64,000 nt of DNA from JAWRCU01 sp033542235 (GCF_033542235.1 NZ_JAWRCU010000001.1:124001-188000), one strand, 5' to 3'; shown: positions 17,942-27,721, counted from the first letter of the stretch. Notes: generated by a model from the letters alone, not told the origin. Program-made: numbers and translations.

Positions 17942-19756
17942 TCAGTGGTACGGCCAATAGAGCGGGGTGACGATGACCGTCACGATGAGCGTCCAGATCA
18001 GCACGACCAGGCCGAGGCGCCAGAAGTCACCGAAGTGGTAGCCGCCCGGCCCATAGACCATCAGGCTCACACCGTTGGCGAACGGGGTCAGGAAGGACGC
18101 GCTGGCTCCCATCGCTACGCTCATCACCATCGGCAGTGCCGAGACCTCCATGTCGCGCGCCGCCGCGAACGCGATCGGCATCATCACAAGGGCCGTCGAG
18201 GTGTTGGAGATGAATTGCGTGATCAGGGTCGCCGCAAGGAAGATACCGACGAGCACGGCGGTCGGACCGAAGTCGCCGAGCAGGTGGACGATGTGATTGC
18301 CGATCATCTCGGCGGCGCCGCTCTTCTCCATGGCGTGCGCGGGCGCGATCATGGCGCCGATCAGCAGAACGGTGTTCCAGTCGAGCCCGCGATATATCTG
18401 CGGCACGCGCACGACGCCGGTGATCACCGTGAGGCAGGCGCAGAGGAGGCACGCGATCGGCGCCGGTATGATGTTGAAGACCAGGAGCACGACCAGCAGC
18501 GCCAGGATCGCGAACAAGCGCTTTGCGCCCCGGCCGAGCGCGACTGCCTGCATACGGATCTGGTCGGGCGAGTCGATGACCAGCAGCTGGGCGCTTGACA
18601 GGTAGCGCTCCAGGGCCGGCCAGCTGCCCTGCAGCAGCAGGTGGTCGCCCGAGCGGAGGGTGAGCCGCGGGCGGACCAACTCGGCCCCGCCGCGCTGCAC
18701 CGCCAGCACCATCACCTCATGGTCCTGGCTGGTCATGCCGGGGAAGACCGTGCTCCCGATCAACGCCGACCGCTCGGGGACGACGACCTCGGCCAACCCG
18801 GAGTTCCGCGAGAGGAGTACGTCGCCCAGAGCCGCTTTGTCGCCGTGCTCGCGCACCTCCAGCCGCAGGTCGGCCGCCAGCCGGTCGACCTCGCGGCCGT
18901 CGCCGCGGACGAGGATCAGGTCTCCGGCTTCGAGCCGGTCGCGCTCGAGCGGCTGACCATCCTTCTGATTGAGGAAGGCGACAGCGCGCACACCAGCGTA
19001 CGCGCTGAGATCGACGGCCTTGCGCGACGTACCGATGAGGGGTGAGGTGGCGGGCACCGCCAGGCGGTGCAACTCGTGCTCGAGCTTGTAGTGTTGCACA
19101 AGCGTGTGGGCGTGACCGCTGAAGTCGGCCAGGATCGCCTCGCTCTGCCGCTCAGGCAGCAACCGCTTGCCGAGCCAGACGACGATGATGATCGACCCGA
19201 TGAGCTGCGGTATGCCGAGCACGGACCACGCGAAGAAGCCGATGTGGCCGGCGCCCAACTCCTCGGCCTGCGTAGCGGCGATGACGTTGACCGGTGAACC
19301 GAGCAAGGTGAGCTTGGCACCCTTCAGGCAGGCCAGCGCGAGCGGGATCATCAGCTGCGACGGCGCGATCCCTGTCCGGACCGCGATGATGACGGTCACC
19401 GGCAACATGGCGGCGACGGCCCCGTTCATGCCGATCAGCCCGCTGAAGATCGCGGCCACGACCATGAGTGCGACCAGCAGCGTGGTTTTGCTGGCGCCGC
19501 TGAGACGCAAGAGGAGCTGGCCCGCCCAGGTGCCGACCCCCGTCGTCTCGACAGCCACCGCGAGGGCAAGCAGCGCGGCTATCAGGATCACCACCGGGTC
19601 ACCGAAGCCGGTCAGAGCCTCCGGCATGGTGAGGACACCGGTGAAGTAGAGCGCCAGGGACGCCCCGATCGCGACGACGACCGCGGGCACGGGGTTCCAG
19701 GCGAACAGCAACAGCGCTAGGCCAATGATCGACAGCGTGATCGCGATGTCGTTCAC
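17942..19756 (-). CDS. SLC13/DASS-family anion permease with two TrkA-C domains
   Basis: 604 residues with a GTG start. About six hydrophobic helices lie before residue 200 and five or six after 410. Between them are two TrkA-C/RCK-like regulatory domains (AGDLILVRGDGREVDRLAAD and SGDHLLLQGSWPALERYLSS). Family members import dicarboxylates, sulfate or related anions with Na+. The start codon overlaps the stop of the 33-residue peptide gene in a GTGA arrangement, so the two are translationally coupled. It is the last gene of the operon that begins with the lactate-permease homologue. Confidence 0.8.
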   Translation of the reverse strand: MNDIAITLSIIGLALLLFAWNPVPAVVVAIGASLALYFTGVLTMPEALTGFGDPVVILIAALLALAVAVETTGVGTWAGQLLLRLSGASKTTLLVALMVVAAIFSGLIGMNGAVAAMLPVTVIIAVRTGIAPSQLMIPLALACLKGAKLTLLGSPVNVIAATQAEELGAGHIGFFAWSVLGIPQLIGSIIIVVWLGKRLLPERQSEAILADFSGHAHTLVQHYKLEHELHRLAVPATSPLIGTSRKAVDLSAYAGVRAVAFLNQKDGQPLERDRLEAGDLILVRGDGREVDRLAADLRLEVREHGDKAALGDVLLSRNSGLAEVVVPERSALIGSTVFPGMTSQDHEVMVLAVQRGGAELVRPRLTLRSGDHLLLQGSWPALERYLSSAQLLVIDSPDQIRMQAVALGRGAKRLFAILALLVVLLVFNIIPAPIACLLCACLTVITGVVRVPQIYRGLDWNTVLLIGAMIAPAHAMEKSGAAEMIGNHIVHLLGDFGPTAVLVGIFLAATLITQFISNTSTALVMMPIAFAAARDMEVSALPMVMSVAMGASASFLTPFANGVSLMVYGPGGYHFGDFWRLGLVVLIWTLIVTVIVTPLYWPYH

Positions 19757-19854
19757 GGGGTCACCCTGGTTAGCCAGCGTGGCGACTCGAGCGCCTGCTG
19801 GATGTCATGGCTGACGTTCAAAGAGTTCAGTGCGCCGACATGAACATATTCCAT
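19753..19854 (-). CDS. 33-residue peptide resembling a fragment of gamma-glutamyltransferase
   Basis: The peptide starts MEYVHVGALN and contains DIQQALESPRWL. The full-length enzyme encoded next to it has DVQQAIEAPRWL at the corresponding place. AAGGGAG lies about 7 bases before the ATG, and the stop overlaps the GTG of the downstream permease. It is most likely the rump of a deleted second gamma-glutamyltransferase copy, kept as a leader that couples translation of the permease. A functional peptide cannot be excluded. Confidence 0.55.
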   Translation of the reverse strand: MEYVHVGALNSLNVSHDIQQALESPRWLTRVTP

Positions 19855-19893
19855 GGTGCGCTCCCTTCTGCTCCCGTATCGTTATTCCAGCGC

Positions 19894-21555
19894 TCAATAG
19901 CCCAGGGCAGCACCGTCGCCGCGCGGATCGGCGCCGCCCTCGTAGAACCCTTGCTCGCGATTGACGCGAATTGCCTGCGCGTGTCCCAGATTGTCGTTCC
20001 AATCGGTGACCATCTGAACCGGCTGCCCTCGCCTTTTCAGCTCGCGTGCAACCTCATCCGAGATGCGGCCTTCGAGTGACAGATTGCGCGTGCGGGTGCC
20101 CCAGGTTCGGCCCATCAGCCAGCGCGGCGCTTCGATCGCCTGCTGGACGTCGTAGCCGAAATCGACGATGCGGGTCACCATCGCGGCCTGCGACTGTGGC
20201 TGCCCCTCGCCGCCCATCGATCCATAAGCGAGGTAAGGCTTGCCGTCCTTTGCGAGCAGCGCGGGGATCAAGGTGTGGAACGTACGTTTGCCCGGATGCA
20301 GACAGTTGGGGTGCTTCTCGTCCAGCGCAAAAAAGGCGCCGCGGTTCTGGAGCAGGATACCGGTGTCGCCGCCCACCACGGCGCTGCCGAAGTCGTGGTA
20401 AATTGACGAGATCAGTGAAACGACCATTCCGTCCCGGTCGGCGGCGCAGAAGTAACACGTGTCCCCTTCAGGCGCCCGCTTTTCGTGCGGATGCTCAAAG
20501 GCGATGCCCGGCGGCACTTGGGCGATATCGAGCGCCCGCTCGGGATCTATCAAGCGACGGCGCTCATCGGCATAGGCCTTGCTGATCAGCTGCTGCACCG
20601 GGATATTCACGAAACTCGGATCGGTGAGCCACTCCTCTCGATCGGCAAATGCGATCTTAACGGCCTCGGCCATGTGATGATAATAGTCGGCCGTGCCCTC
20701 CCCCCAGGCGACGACGTCGTATCCTTCAATCAGGTTGAGTATCTGGATCGCGGCAAATCCTTGGGTGCTAGGCGGTAGCTGGTACACCTCATAACCACGA
20801 TAGCTGCCCGTGATCGGCTCAAACCATTCTGCGTGGAAAGCGTCGAAGTCTTCGGCTGCCAGGGGGGAGCCCTCTGCCTGCAGCGCCGCACAGATGCGTT
20901 CGGCAATGTCACCTTCGTAGAAGCCATTCCTCGCGCCCTGGCTGGCGATCTGCTGGAGTGAATCGGCAAGATCGGCTTGAACCAGCCGCTGACCTTCACG
21001 AGGAACACGCGCGTCAGGCAGGAAAATGGCCGCGGTCGCCGGGTAAGCGTCCAGAATCGGTTCGTCCTGCGCGGTCCAGTCGGCGAGCGAACGGGTGACC
21101 GGCATACCTTCGCGCGCATACTCGATGGCAGCCTGGAACAGCTCGTCCCAGGCAAGCCGGCCAAAACGTTCATGTGCCAAACGCCAGCCGTCGATTGCGC
21201 CCGGCACGGTCAGGACACTGAGCGGGCCACGCGCGGGAATTTCGCCGTCCTTGCTCCGTGAACGATAGTAGTCGAGCGTTGCCGTGCGCGCCGATGGTCC
21301 GCTGGCGTTGATGCCATGTACGCTGCCGGTCTGCGGCTCCGCGATCAGCCAGAACCCGTCGCCTCCCAATCCCGCCATGTGGGGGTAGACGACGCACAGC
21401 ACGGCATTGGCCGCGATCGCTGCATCGACGGCACTACCGCCATGCTGCAGAATGTTCAGCCCCGCCGCGCTGGCGAGATAGTGCGGCGTCGAGACCACTC
21501 CGTGCGACGCATATGTCGGGGGACGGCCTGTACGGGGACCATTGGGATGACTCAT
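19894..21555 (-). CDS. Gamma-glutamyltransferase family protein
   Basis: 553 residues from MSHPNGPRTG, after AGGAGG 5 bases upstream. The Ntn-hydrolase pattern is intact: NAVLCVVYPHMAGLGGDGF in the large subunit, then the predicted autocleavage Thr in PEGDTCYFCAADRDG near residue 366, then YGSMGGEGQPQ. The enzyme should cleave gamma-glutamyl bonds such as those of glutathione, or acylate related substrates. No signal peptide is seen, so it may work in the cytosol. It lies between a small membrane protein and an anion permease, which suggests catabolism of an imported amide or conjugate. Confidence 0.85.
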   Translation of the reverse strand: MSHPNGPRTGRPPTYASHGVVSTPHYLASAAGLNILQHGGSAVDAAIAANAVLCVVYPHMAGLGGDGFWLIAEPQTGSVHGINASGPSARTATLDYYRSRSKDGEIPARGPLSVLTVPGAIDGWRLAHERFGRLAWDELFQAAIEYAREGMPVTRSLADWTAQDEPILDAYPATAAIFLPDARVPREGQRLVQADLADSLQQIASQGARNGFYEGDIAERICAALQAEGSPLAAEDFDAFHAEWFEPITGSYRGYEVYQLPPSTQGFAAIQILNLIEGYDVVAWGEGTADYYHHMAEAVKIAFADREEWLTDPSFVNIPVQQLISKAYADERRRLIDPERALDIAQVPPGIAFEHPHEKRAPEGDTCYFCAADRDGMVVSLISSIYHDFGSAVVGGDTGILLQNRGAFFALDEKHPNCLHPGKRTFHTLIPALLAKDGKPYLAYGSMGGEGQPQSQAAMVTRIVDFGYDVQQAIEAPRWLMGRTWGTRTRNLSLEGRISDEVARELKRRGQPVQMVTDWNDNLGHAQAIRVNREQGFYEGGADPRGDGAALGY

Positions 21556-21645
21556 CATCGCCTCCTGTCTGTCAGTACCCGGGGTAAACCGCTGCGGAAG
21601 GCATTGCCCGTCCGCAATCAACAAAGATCGTTGCCCCTGTGCGGC

Positions 21646-21867
21646 CTACGATGTCCGATCGTCGAACTCCATGCCGACGTCCCTGACCGTGTCACCGGAG
21701 TGATCCATGAAGCGGGTCCAAATGGGCAGCACACCGCCCAGGACGAGGCTTACAAGACCTATCCACCACACGAGGTTGCTCCCGCCGGTCGTGCCAAAGC
21801 TGATGATCGGGAATGCGGCGAACAGCAGCAGCAGCGCCCAAGTCTCCGCTTTCAGCTTTCTATCCAT
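21646..21867 (-). CDS. Small two-helix membrane protein
   Basis: 73 residues with two hydrophobic helices (WALLLLFAAFPIISFG and LVWWIGLVSLVLGGVLP) and a polar acidic tail. It lies 12 bases after the lactate-permease gene on the same strand and is probably co-translated, so it may be an accessory subunit of that transporter. I do not recognise the family. Confidence 0.6.
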   Translation of the reverse strand: MDRKLKAETWALLLLFAAFPIISFGTTGGSNLVWWIGLVSLVLGGVLPIWTRFMDHSGDTVRDVGMEFDDRTS

Positions 21868-21879
21868 GGCGCCGTCCGC

Positions 21880-23508
21880 TTATCGAGCAAAAACAACCAG
21901 TGCGATCGTTGCCACGCCGGTCAGGATGGCGACGATCACGGTCCAGGGCAAGGTGATCCGCAGAACCGCTCCTTCCTGGCCACTTGCGCCGGCGACGCTC
22001 GTGCCCAGCACGATGTTGGCGGGCGCGATCGCGTTGCCATAGGCGCTGCCGGCTGCTTGCGCGGCAATGATGGTCTCCCTGGACATCCCGTGGAGCTGAG
22101 CCACGCTGCTCTGCACACCTCCAAAAAGCACGCAGGAGGCAGTGCTGCTCGACGTCATGAAAGCGCCGAGAGCGCCGATGACGCTGGCGACGCCGGCATA
22201 GACCAGCGGTGGAGAGACGGCGGCAATGCCGTAGGCGAGAGTCAAGATTTGGCCGCTATGATCCAGGATACGGCTCGTCACCAGGAATGCGATCACCGGC
22301 ACCGAAGCCGGCACCGCATCGACGAGCAGGGCAGACCAGATGCTTTCCGGCGTATGGCGCTCCGCCCAGGCGCGATAGTAGCCGCCCGCCCGGTACACGA
22401 TCCAGACGATCACGGAGGTGATCAACACCATCATCCCCGGATGCGTAAAGACCGTAATAGGCGCGTAGCGGTCGATCGCGGCGTTGCGAACCCCAAAGCC
22501 GGTCTCAACGGCGGGGAATGGCAGCCCGACCTGAAGCCGCCTCATGAATTCGTTGATCGACGGAATGAGGAGGACGCCGAGGGTCACGGCGGTCAGTACA
22601 AGATAGGGCAGGAAAGACATGGCCAGCCCCATGACCGGCGCCGCCTCGCTCTCTTCGCTGACTTGCCTTTCCACCATGGCCGGCCGGTTGGTGATGCCCT
22701 GGACTGGATCGCCGTATCGCCTCCAGCGCGACAATGGATAGAGTGCCAGCAGCGCCACGGCTCCGGCCAGGAAGGTCGACAGCTCGGGGCTGAAGAGTGC
22801 AACGAGCAGTTGTCCGACCCCAAGAATGGTGCCGAGGATCAGCACCAGAGGCCAGGCGTGGCGCACCGCCGGTCCCCTGCCGTAAAGCCACACGACAAGG
22901 AAGCCGGCGAGATAGGTCGGTATGAGGATCAGCAGTGACGATTCATAGGCGGCCCTGACGACGTCTTCCACACCGGAGACTCTGAGCAGCGCCAGCCATC
23001 CGACCCCAAGCGTGCCGAAGAACCTCGCCCAGGCATGTGCGAGAACGCCCATCGCTACGGCATAGACCGGCTTCACGCCAACCGTGATCAGCAGCGGCAC
23101 GACCACGGCGACAGGGGCGCCAAAGCCGACAATGCCCTGCAGGAAGGAAGCAAACACCCAACACAGCGCCAGAATGATGAACAGATCGTTGCGGCTGAAT
23201 CTGGAGATGCCTTGCCGCAGCGCATCGTAGGCGCCGGCCTGCTTGGTGATCTGGTACAGGAGCAGCGCCGGCCAGATCACATACAGGATGAAGATGGCGT
23301 CCCATACGCCCTTCGCGCCTGCAACCGCCAATGTGTCCCACGGCGTTCGAAAGGCAAGCAGTGCCACGATGCCCGAAACGAACATCGCCATCGGCCCAGC
23401 TTCCGGGGCGCGCCAACGCAACGGTACAAGGAAAACAAGGAGCGCGACGATCGACAGTATCGCCAGCACCCAGTGCAGAAGATCAACAGGGACCTGCGCC
23501 GTCTCCAT
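21880..23508 (-). CDS. L-lactate permease (LctP) family transporter
   Basis: 542 residues from METAQVPVDLLHWVL with about 12-14 membrane helices. The family motif FLQGIVGFGAPVAVVVPLL is present, as are the C-terminal MTSSSTASCVLFGG and AAGSAYGNAIAPANIVLG segments. Classical members import lactate or glycolate with protons. The substrate here may differ because the operon holds a gamma-glutamyltransferase rather than a lactate dehydrogenase. This is the first gene of the operon. An upstream in-frame ATG at 23520 is possible. Confidence 0.85.
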   Translation of the reverse strand: METAQVPVDLLHWVLAILSIVALLVFLVPLRWRAPEAGPMAMFVSGIVALLAFRTPWDTLAVAGAKGVWDAIFILYVIWPALLLYQITKQAGAYDALRQGISRFSRNDLFIILALCWVFASFLQGIVGFGAPVAVVVPLLITVGVKPVYAVAMGVLAHAWARFFGTLGVGWLALLRVSGVEDVVRAAYESSLLILIPTYLAGFLVVWLYGRGPAVRHAWPLVLILGTILGVGQLLVALFSPELSTFLAGAVALLALYPLSRWRRYGDPVQGITNRPAMVERQVSEESEAAPVMGLAMSFLPYLVLTAVTLGVLLIPSINEFMRRLQVGLPFPAVETGFGVRNAAIDRYAPITVFTHPGMMVLITSVIVWIVYRAGGYYRAWAERHTPESIWSALLVDAVPASVPVIAFLVTSRILDHSGQILTLAYGIAAVSPPLVYAGVASVIGALGAFMTSSSTASCVLFGGVQSSVAQLHGMSRETIIAAQAAGSAYGNAIAPANIVLGTSVAGASGQEGAVLRITLPWTVIVAILTGVATIALVVFAR

Positions 23509-23520
23509 GCGTCCCTCCAC

Positions 23521-23907
23521 AGTACGCGATCACCAACTCGCCGGAGGTCCGGGGGGCTGATGCGCTATTCAAGGGCAAATAACGTGAACGGCTTCCTTAA
23601 CAGAAGTAGTATTGCCTCGGAGAGCAATAAATTGCAAGTGGCTATAACCGCATCGATCCAAACTTTTGCCGAGCAAATATATCATCGCTCTGCTTTTATA
23701 AACTAATTTCGCGAATAGATGCACATGCCATGCGCTATGCAGGACTTGGGGGTGGCGTAGCAGGCGGTCCCATATCCGGGGCGGCACCTGGAATGAATGT
23801 TCAAAATCTATGAATTTGTTGGCTTTGCCCTTCTACAAATCGGAAACGAAGCCCCGCACCGGCCGAGCATGGACTCCTCCCGCTTCACCGGCAAAGTGTC
23901 CCTCCGG
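23521..23907. other. AT-rich intergenic region and likely operon promoter
   Basis: 387 bases separate the lactate-permease operon from the next minus-strand gene. An ATTGC-N8-GCAAT inverted repeat at 23611-23628, with the T-N11-A form of a LysR-type site, lies about 105 bases upstream of the permease start. No regulator gene is adjacent. No coding frame was seen. Confidence 0.35.
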
Positions 23908-24408
23908 TCAAGCCGTGAGCTTCAGCGCCTTGGATATCTCGTCGAGCGTCGCCTTCTCGGCATCGCTGACCTGGACGCCGCCGAAGCCCAGGAAACCGCC
24001 TTCGCTGGACGCATTGGCAACGCGATCACTGATCTGATGGAGCCAGGTCTTGAACCCTGCAGCGTCATCCGGAGCCTTCGTGTCGACAATTGCTCCGGCC
24101 TGTGCAAGCGCCTCCAGGATAATTGGCTTCATCTCGGATGCGCTCTTTCCCGAGAGCTTGCCCTGAATCGCGCTGCGTGCCGCGGAGCGCCCCTCGGACG
24201 TTTCGAAGTCGGAAACGACGGACTTGATGAGAGCGTTGGCGTTGGGGTCTGATTTAGCCGCTACAAGCGCACTGCCGCTCGCCAGCCCTTCCTTGGTCAT
24301 GCCGATCAGGCCGCTTGGGTCGGCAAGCGTGACGGCCATTCCGGCCATCATCACGCTGCCGAGCACTTGGCCCCATTCCTCCGCCGTGAAATCTGACTTG
24401 GTCGCCAT
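23908..24408 (-). CDS. Conserved hypothetical protein, TerB-like size and helices
   Basis: 166 residues starting MATKSDFTAEEWGQVLGSVM, with GGAGAG 6 bases upstream. It is mostly alpha-helical with a conserved-looking C-terminal GGFLGFGGVQVSDAEKATLDEI. I have seen this type in rhizobial genomes as an uncharacterised family. Length and helix pattern recall small tellurite-resistance-like proteins, but that is speculative. It is divergent from the Na/Pi cotransporter gene. Confidence 0.65.
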   Translation of the reverse strand: MATKSDFTAEEWGQVLGSVMMAGMAVTLADPSGLIGMTKEGLASGSALVAAKSDPNANALIKSVVSDFETSEGRSAARSAIQGKLSGKSASEMKPIILEALAQAGAIVDTKAPDDAAGFKTWLHQISDRVANASSEGGFLGFGGVQVSDAEKATLDEISKALKLTA

Positions 24409-24568
24409 GGGTGCTCTCCATTTTGAGGGAAAGGAAACCCCGCGGCACAATGCTTGGCCGCGCCCATCGCCAGACGTATTGTGAGCCTGACCAAGCTTTG
24501 AGACAAATAAACTTATGGACATGCGCAATTCCTTCTCGATGAACGCCCAAGTCGAATGAAAGCGACAC

Positions 24569-26254
24569 ATGTCAACGACGATCTCGGTTCTCGGTGGAGT
24601 AGGCCTTTTCCTGCTTGGCATGAGCATCATGACCAGCGCCTTCAAGGCATTGGCCGGCTCGGGGCTGCGCAAAACGCTGCGGAAGGCGGCTGCTACTCCA
24701 GTTTCAGGCGCCTTCTGGGGCGCTTTCGTTACGCTGATCGTGCAGTCGTCCAGTGCTACCACGATGACGACCATCGGTCTTGTGAGCGCGGGATTGCTCA
24801 CCTTTTCCCAGGGCTTGGGACTGGTCTTTGGCGCAAACGTTGGCACCACGGGGACAGGCTGGCTGATTGCGCTCATCGGTGTTCGTGTCTCGCTCACGGC
24901 CGCCGCGCTGCCGATGATCTTCATCGGCGCCTTGGTCAGCCTGTTGGGCCGTGGCCGCCTGTCGGCGGCTGGTGGAGCGCTCGCAGGCTTTGCCCTCGTG
25001 CTTTTCGGATTGACCACACTGCAGCAGGGTATGGACGGACTGGCCGAACAGTTGCACCCGGCAGACCTTCCCGCAGTCTTTGGCCCAGGCGTCAGTTGGT
25101 GGTCGAGCTTGCTCGGCGCAATGGCATTGATCGTGTTTGGACTTGCAATGACGGCGGTGATGCAATCGTCGACCGCGGCGGTCGCGGTAACGCTATCGGC
25201 GCACTACGCAGGAGCCGTTGGACTGGACCAGGCTTGCGCCCTCATCATCGGGCAGAACATCGGCACGGCGACAAGTTCCGCCCTGGCTGCCATCGGCGCA
25301 AGCAGTACCGCCAAGCGATTGGCTCTCGCCTATATTCTGTTCAAGCTGATTGCGGCCGTGATTGCACTGGCGCTGTTTCCAGTCACCAACGCCCTTCTCA
25401 TTCGCGCCTCGAAAACCATCGATGGCGTGACGCTTTTGGCTGCCTATCACACTGCCTATAACGTCGTTGGCGTTGCCGTGCTGCTGCCGCTCATCGACAG
25501 GTTCACGAAATTCATTGAGCGAATTCTGCCGGAGCGTCGGTCACCGCTTATGCGTAGCCTCGACCCGGCAGCTCTTGTGACACCGATCGCGGCTGAGGAA
25601 GCGGTGCGGCGAACGGTTGCGCGCTCGCTTGGAACCATGTGCCGATCGATCGACGTGGCGTTGACGGCTGGGAACGATGGACACTCACCACGTGGCGAGC
25701 GAGATGCAGCATCACTGATGGCGGCCGTCGATGCGTTGCGCCAAGCGCGGGAATTCATGCAGGAGGCGAGCGGCCCACCTGAATCGGAGGAAGAACAAGG
25801 GCGACTGACCAGCACACTGCATGCGCTCGATGAAGCCTCTCGACTGGCCGAGGTCGTTGGCGCGAACGGCGAATTTGAACTGGCGCCTGGCGAGCCTGAA
25901 ATTGCGCGCGCTGCGGAACTCTGCGCAATGGCCATGCGCAATGCAGTCCTGGTGGCCGATGAAGTGGGCGCGCTGCCGGGCACCCAGCGCGAGGATGCCG
26001 CGGTCATGGCGCTCGATAGCGGCAGGAACGTCGCAGCAAATAGCGCGTCTATCGATCAAGCAATTCTCCAGCTTGAATACTACGCGAAAACACTTCGCGA
26101 GTTGCAGCCGGCCCACCGCAAGGTGACGTTGAGTTCGGTAGCTGCTGGAGCGGTCAGTGCAGACGAGGCGTTCGCTCGTGTCGACACTGTCCGGCGCCTT
26201 GAAGCGCTTGCGCGTCACTCCTGGCTCTCGGCAGCGCATCTCGTCGAAAGCTGA
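24569..26254 (+). CDS. Na/Pi cotransporter family protein with PhoU-like tail
   Basis: 561 residues. The membrane half has the two inverted-repeat signatures of the NptA/PNaS family: IVQSSSATTMTTIGL near residue 55 and VMQSSTAAVAVTLSAHYAG near residue 195. The C-terminal 220 residues are helical and acidic, like the PhoU-type domains of bacterial members. It should import or export phosphate with Na+ across the inner membrane. It stands alone between a divergent hypothetical gene and a convergent transporter. Confidence 0.85.
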   Translation: MSTTISVLGGVGLFLLGMSIMTSAFKALAGSGLRKTLRKAAATPVSGAFWGAFVTLIVQSSSATTMTTIGLVSAGLLTFSQGLGLVFGANVGTTGTGWLIALIGVRVSLTAAALPMIFIGALVSLLGRGRLSAAGGALAGFALVLFGLTTLQQGMDGLAEQLHPADLPAVFGPGVSWWSSLLGAMALIVFGLAMTAVMQSSTAAVAVTLSAHYAGAVGLDQACALIIGQNIGTATSSALAAIGASSTAKRLALAYILFKLIAAVIALALFPVTNALLIRASKTIDGVTLLAAYHTAYNVVGVAVLLPLIDRFTKFIERILPERRSPLMRSLDPAALVTPIAAEEAVRRTVARSLGTMCRSIDVALTAGNDGHSPRGERDAASLMAAVDALRQAREFMQEASGPPESEEEQGRLTSTLHALDEASRLAEVVGANGEFELAPGEPEIARAAELCAMAMRNAVLVADEVGALPGTQREDAAVMALDSGRNVAANSASIDQAILQLEYYAKTLRELQPAHRKVTLSSVAAGAVSADEAFARVDTVRRLEALARHSWLSAAHLVES

Positions 26255-26329
26255 GCATAAAGCTGCCGCATGATGGGCCGCCCTGCAACTTATCTTGAAC
26301 GCGCGCCGCTCCAAGCGGGCACGCTCCGG

Positions 26330-27268
26330 CTAGACAGTCGCTATTTCAGCTTGGGGCTTCTGTGCCCGCGCGACGATGATGATGCCGACGAGTGAGACAG
26401 CCAGGCCAAAGACCATAGCCCAGGACAGCGGTTCACCGAACATGATCCAAGCCCAGATCATGACGACTGGCGGGCTCAGATACAGGACTGCTGTGACCCG
26501 AGCCGGAGACGACTTGCGGAGGGCCAGATAATACAGGCCCCACGCGCCTATCGTGGCAACGAGGACCAGCCAAACGATTCCACCGATAAAGCCCGGTTCA
26601 GGGATCGGAGCCACGCCACCTTCGTGCCAGGCGAACACGGCAAAGATTGCCGCCGCCGAGAGGCATTGGATGCATAGCTTCTGATGCACGGGCATGAAGT
26701 TCGTCGGGCTGCGCTTCAAGAGCAGCGTCGCCATCGCAAGCGACAGAGTTCCGGCGACAGGCAGGGCGTACGCCCAGACTGGCACGTCGCCCATATTTAT
26801 GGACCGGCCGGAGGCGATCAGCACACCCGCTAGACCTATGAACGAGCCGATCCACTGCTTCGTCGTAAGGGCTTGTCCAAGGACCGGCCACGATAAGAGC
26901 GCGACCGCGAGTGGCAGCATGTCCGTGATAAGGGCAACTAGCCCGGTGGGCACGCCGGAGGAGATCGCAAGCGCGAACGCGCCCAGATATGCCGACATCG
27001 CAAGCGCGCCGAAAAGCATCTGGGGCAGAACGTGCTCCCGGCGCAGCTTAGGGCCGACGGTCAGTGTGAAGGGCAGCAGTACAAGTCCGGACACCAGGCT
27101 GCGCCAAAGCAGGATGAGGAAGATTGGCGCATGATCGCTCGCAAAGCGAATGCCGATGAAACCGGCGCTCCAGCAGATCACCAGAACTGCTTCCAACAGG
27201 ACAAGGAGCGCCACAGCAAGCAATCCGCTTCGGGGGCGGCCGGACGACAATATTGACACTTCGCTCAT
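26330..27268 (-). CDS. DMT-superfamily (EamA) transporter
   Basis: About 312 residues from MSEVSILSSGRPRSG with ten hydrophobic helices in two EamA repeats, each ending in a Pro/Gly-rich helix (SGVPTGLVALITDMLPL and RVTAVLYLSPPVVMIWAWIM). Such carriers export small metabolites or amino acids, and the substrate cannot be told. A 42-residue basic in-frame extension to 27394 is unlikely to be translated. The gene converges with the Na/Pi cotransporter. Confidence 0.8.
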   Translation of the reverse strand: MSEVSILSSGRPRSGLLAVALLVLLEAVLVICWSAGFIGIRFASDHAPIFLILLWRSLVSGLVLLPFTLTVGPKLRREHVLPQMLFGALAMSAYLGAFALAISSGVPTGLVALITDMLPLAVALLSWPVLGQALTTKQWIGSFIGLAGVLIASGRSINMGDVPVWAYALPVAGTLSLAMATLLLKRSPTNFMPVHQKLCIQCLSAAAIFAVFAWHEGGVAPIPEPGFIGGIVWLVLVATIGAWGLYYLALRKSSPARVTAVLYLSPPVVMIWAWIMFGEPLSWAMVFGLAVSLVGIIIVARAQKPQAEIATV

Positions 27269-27544
27269 CGCGGCGGGCCTTCGAGCTGGTCGAGCATGGA
27301 CACGGCAATCCTGTGCGCTGTTTTCAGTCGCCCATCGTGTCCGTCGAGGGCAATGGCCATACCCAGGCCACCGCCTCTCCCTCAAACGCGACATCCAAGG
27401 TCGACTTTGCCCAGAGCACTTGTGGGATCGAGCGACACGACGGCAGGTCCATCAGCCGAAACTGAGCCGCAGCAATTTTGCGCGCGAGGCCCCGCCTCCA
27501 ACTACGCCAAAGTTAGATCTGCTTCAGGCCTCGAGCACATAGCC

Positions 27545-27721
27545 TCAATGACTCACCTTCTCCGCCTTCTCCAGCTCTTCGAGGAGCTTGGCAAGGCGCC
27601 GAGGAGTGTGGGGGTCAACGCGAAGGTCTAATACCGTACGCAATTGCCGGCGATTGGAGCCAGTGGCGATGAGCCTCTGCAGACCAAGGGCCACCGACCG
27701 TTCTGTTTCAGCGTCAGTCAT
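27545..27721 (-). CDS. Small helical protein, 58 residues
   Basis: The frame from ATG 27721 reads MTDAETERSVALGLQRLIAT and ends in the acidic-basic helix RRLAKLLEELEKAEKVSH. GGAG lies 8 bases before the start. A near-match to the EcfG promoter (GGAAC-N16-TGTT, one mismatch) is at 27755-27779. Function unknown. The codon pattern and helix support a real gene. Confidence 0.4.
   Translation of the reverse strand: MTDAETERSVALGLQRLIATGSNRRQLRTVLDLRVDPHTPRRLAKLLEELEKAEKVSH

Noticed and set aside
21316..22938. 540-codon plus-strand frame across the lactate-permease operon
   Set aside because: Antisense to well-supported permease and transferase genes and shows low-complexity His/Asp/Gln composition.
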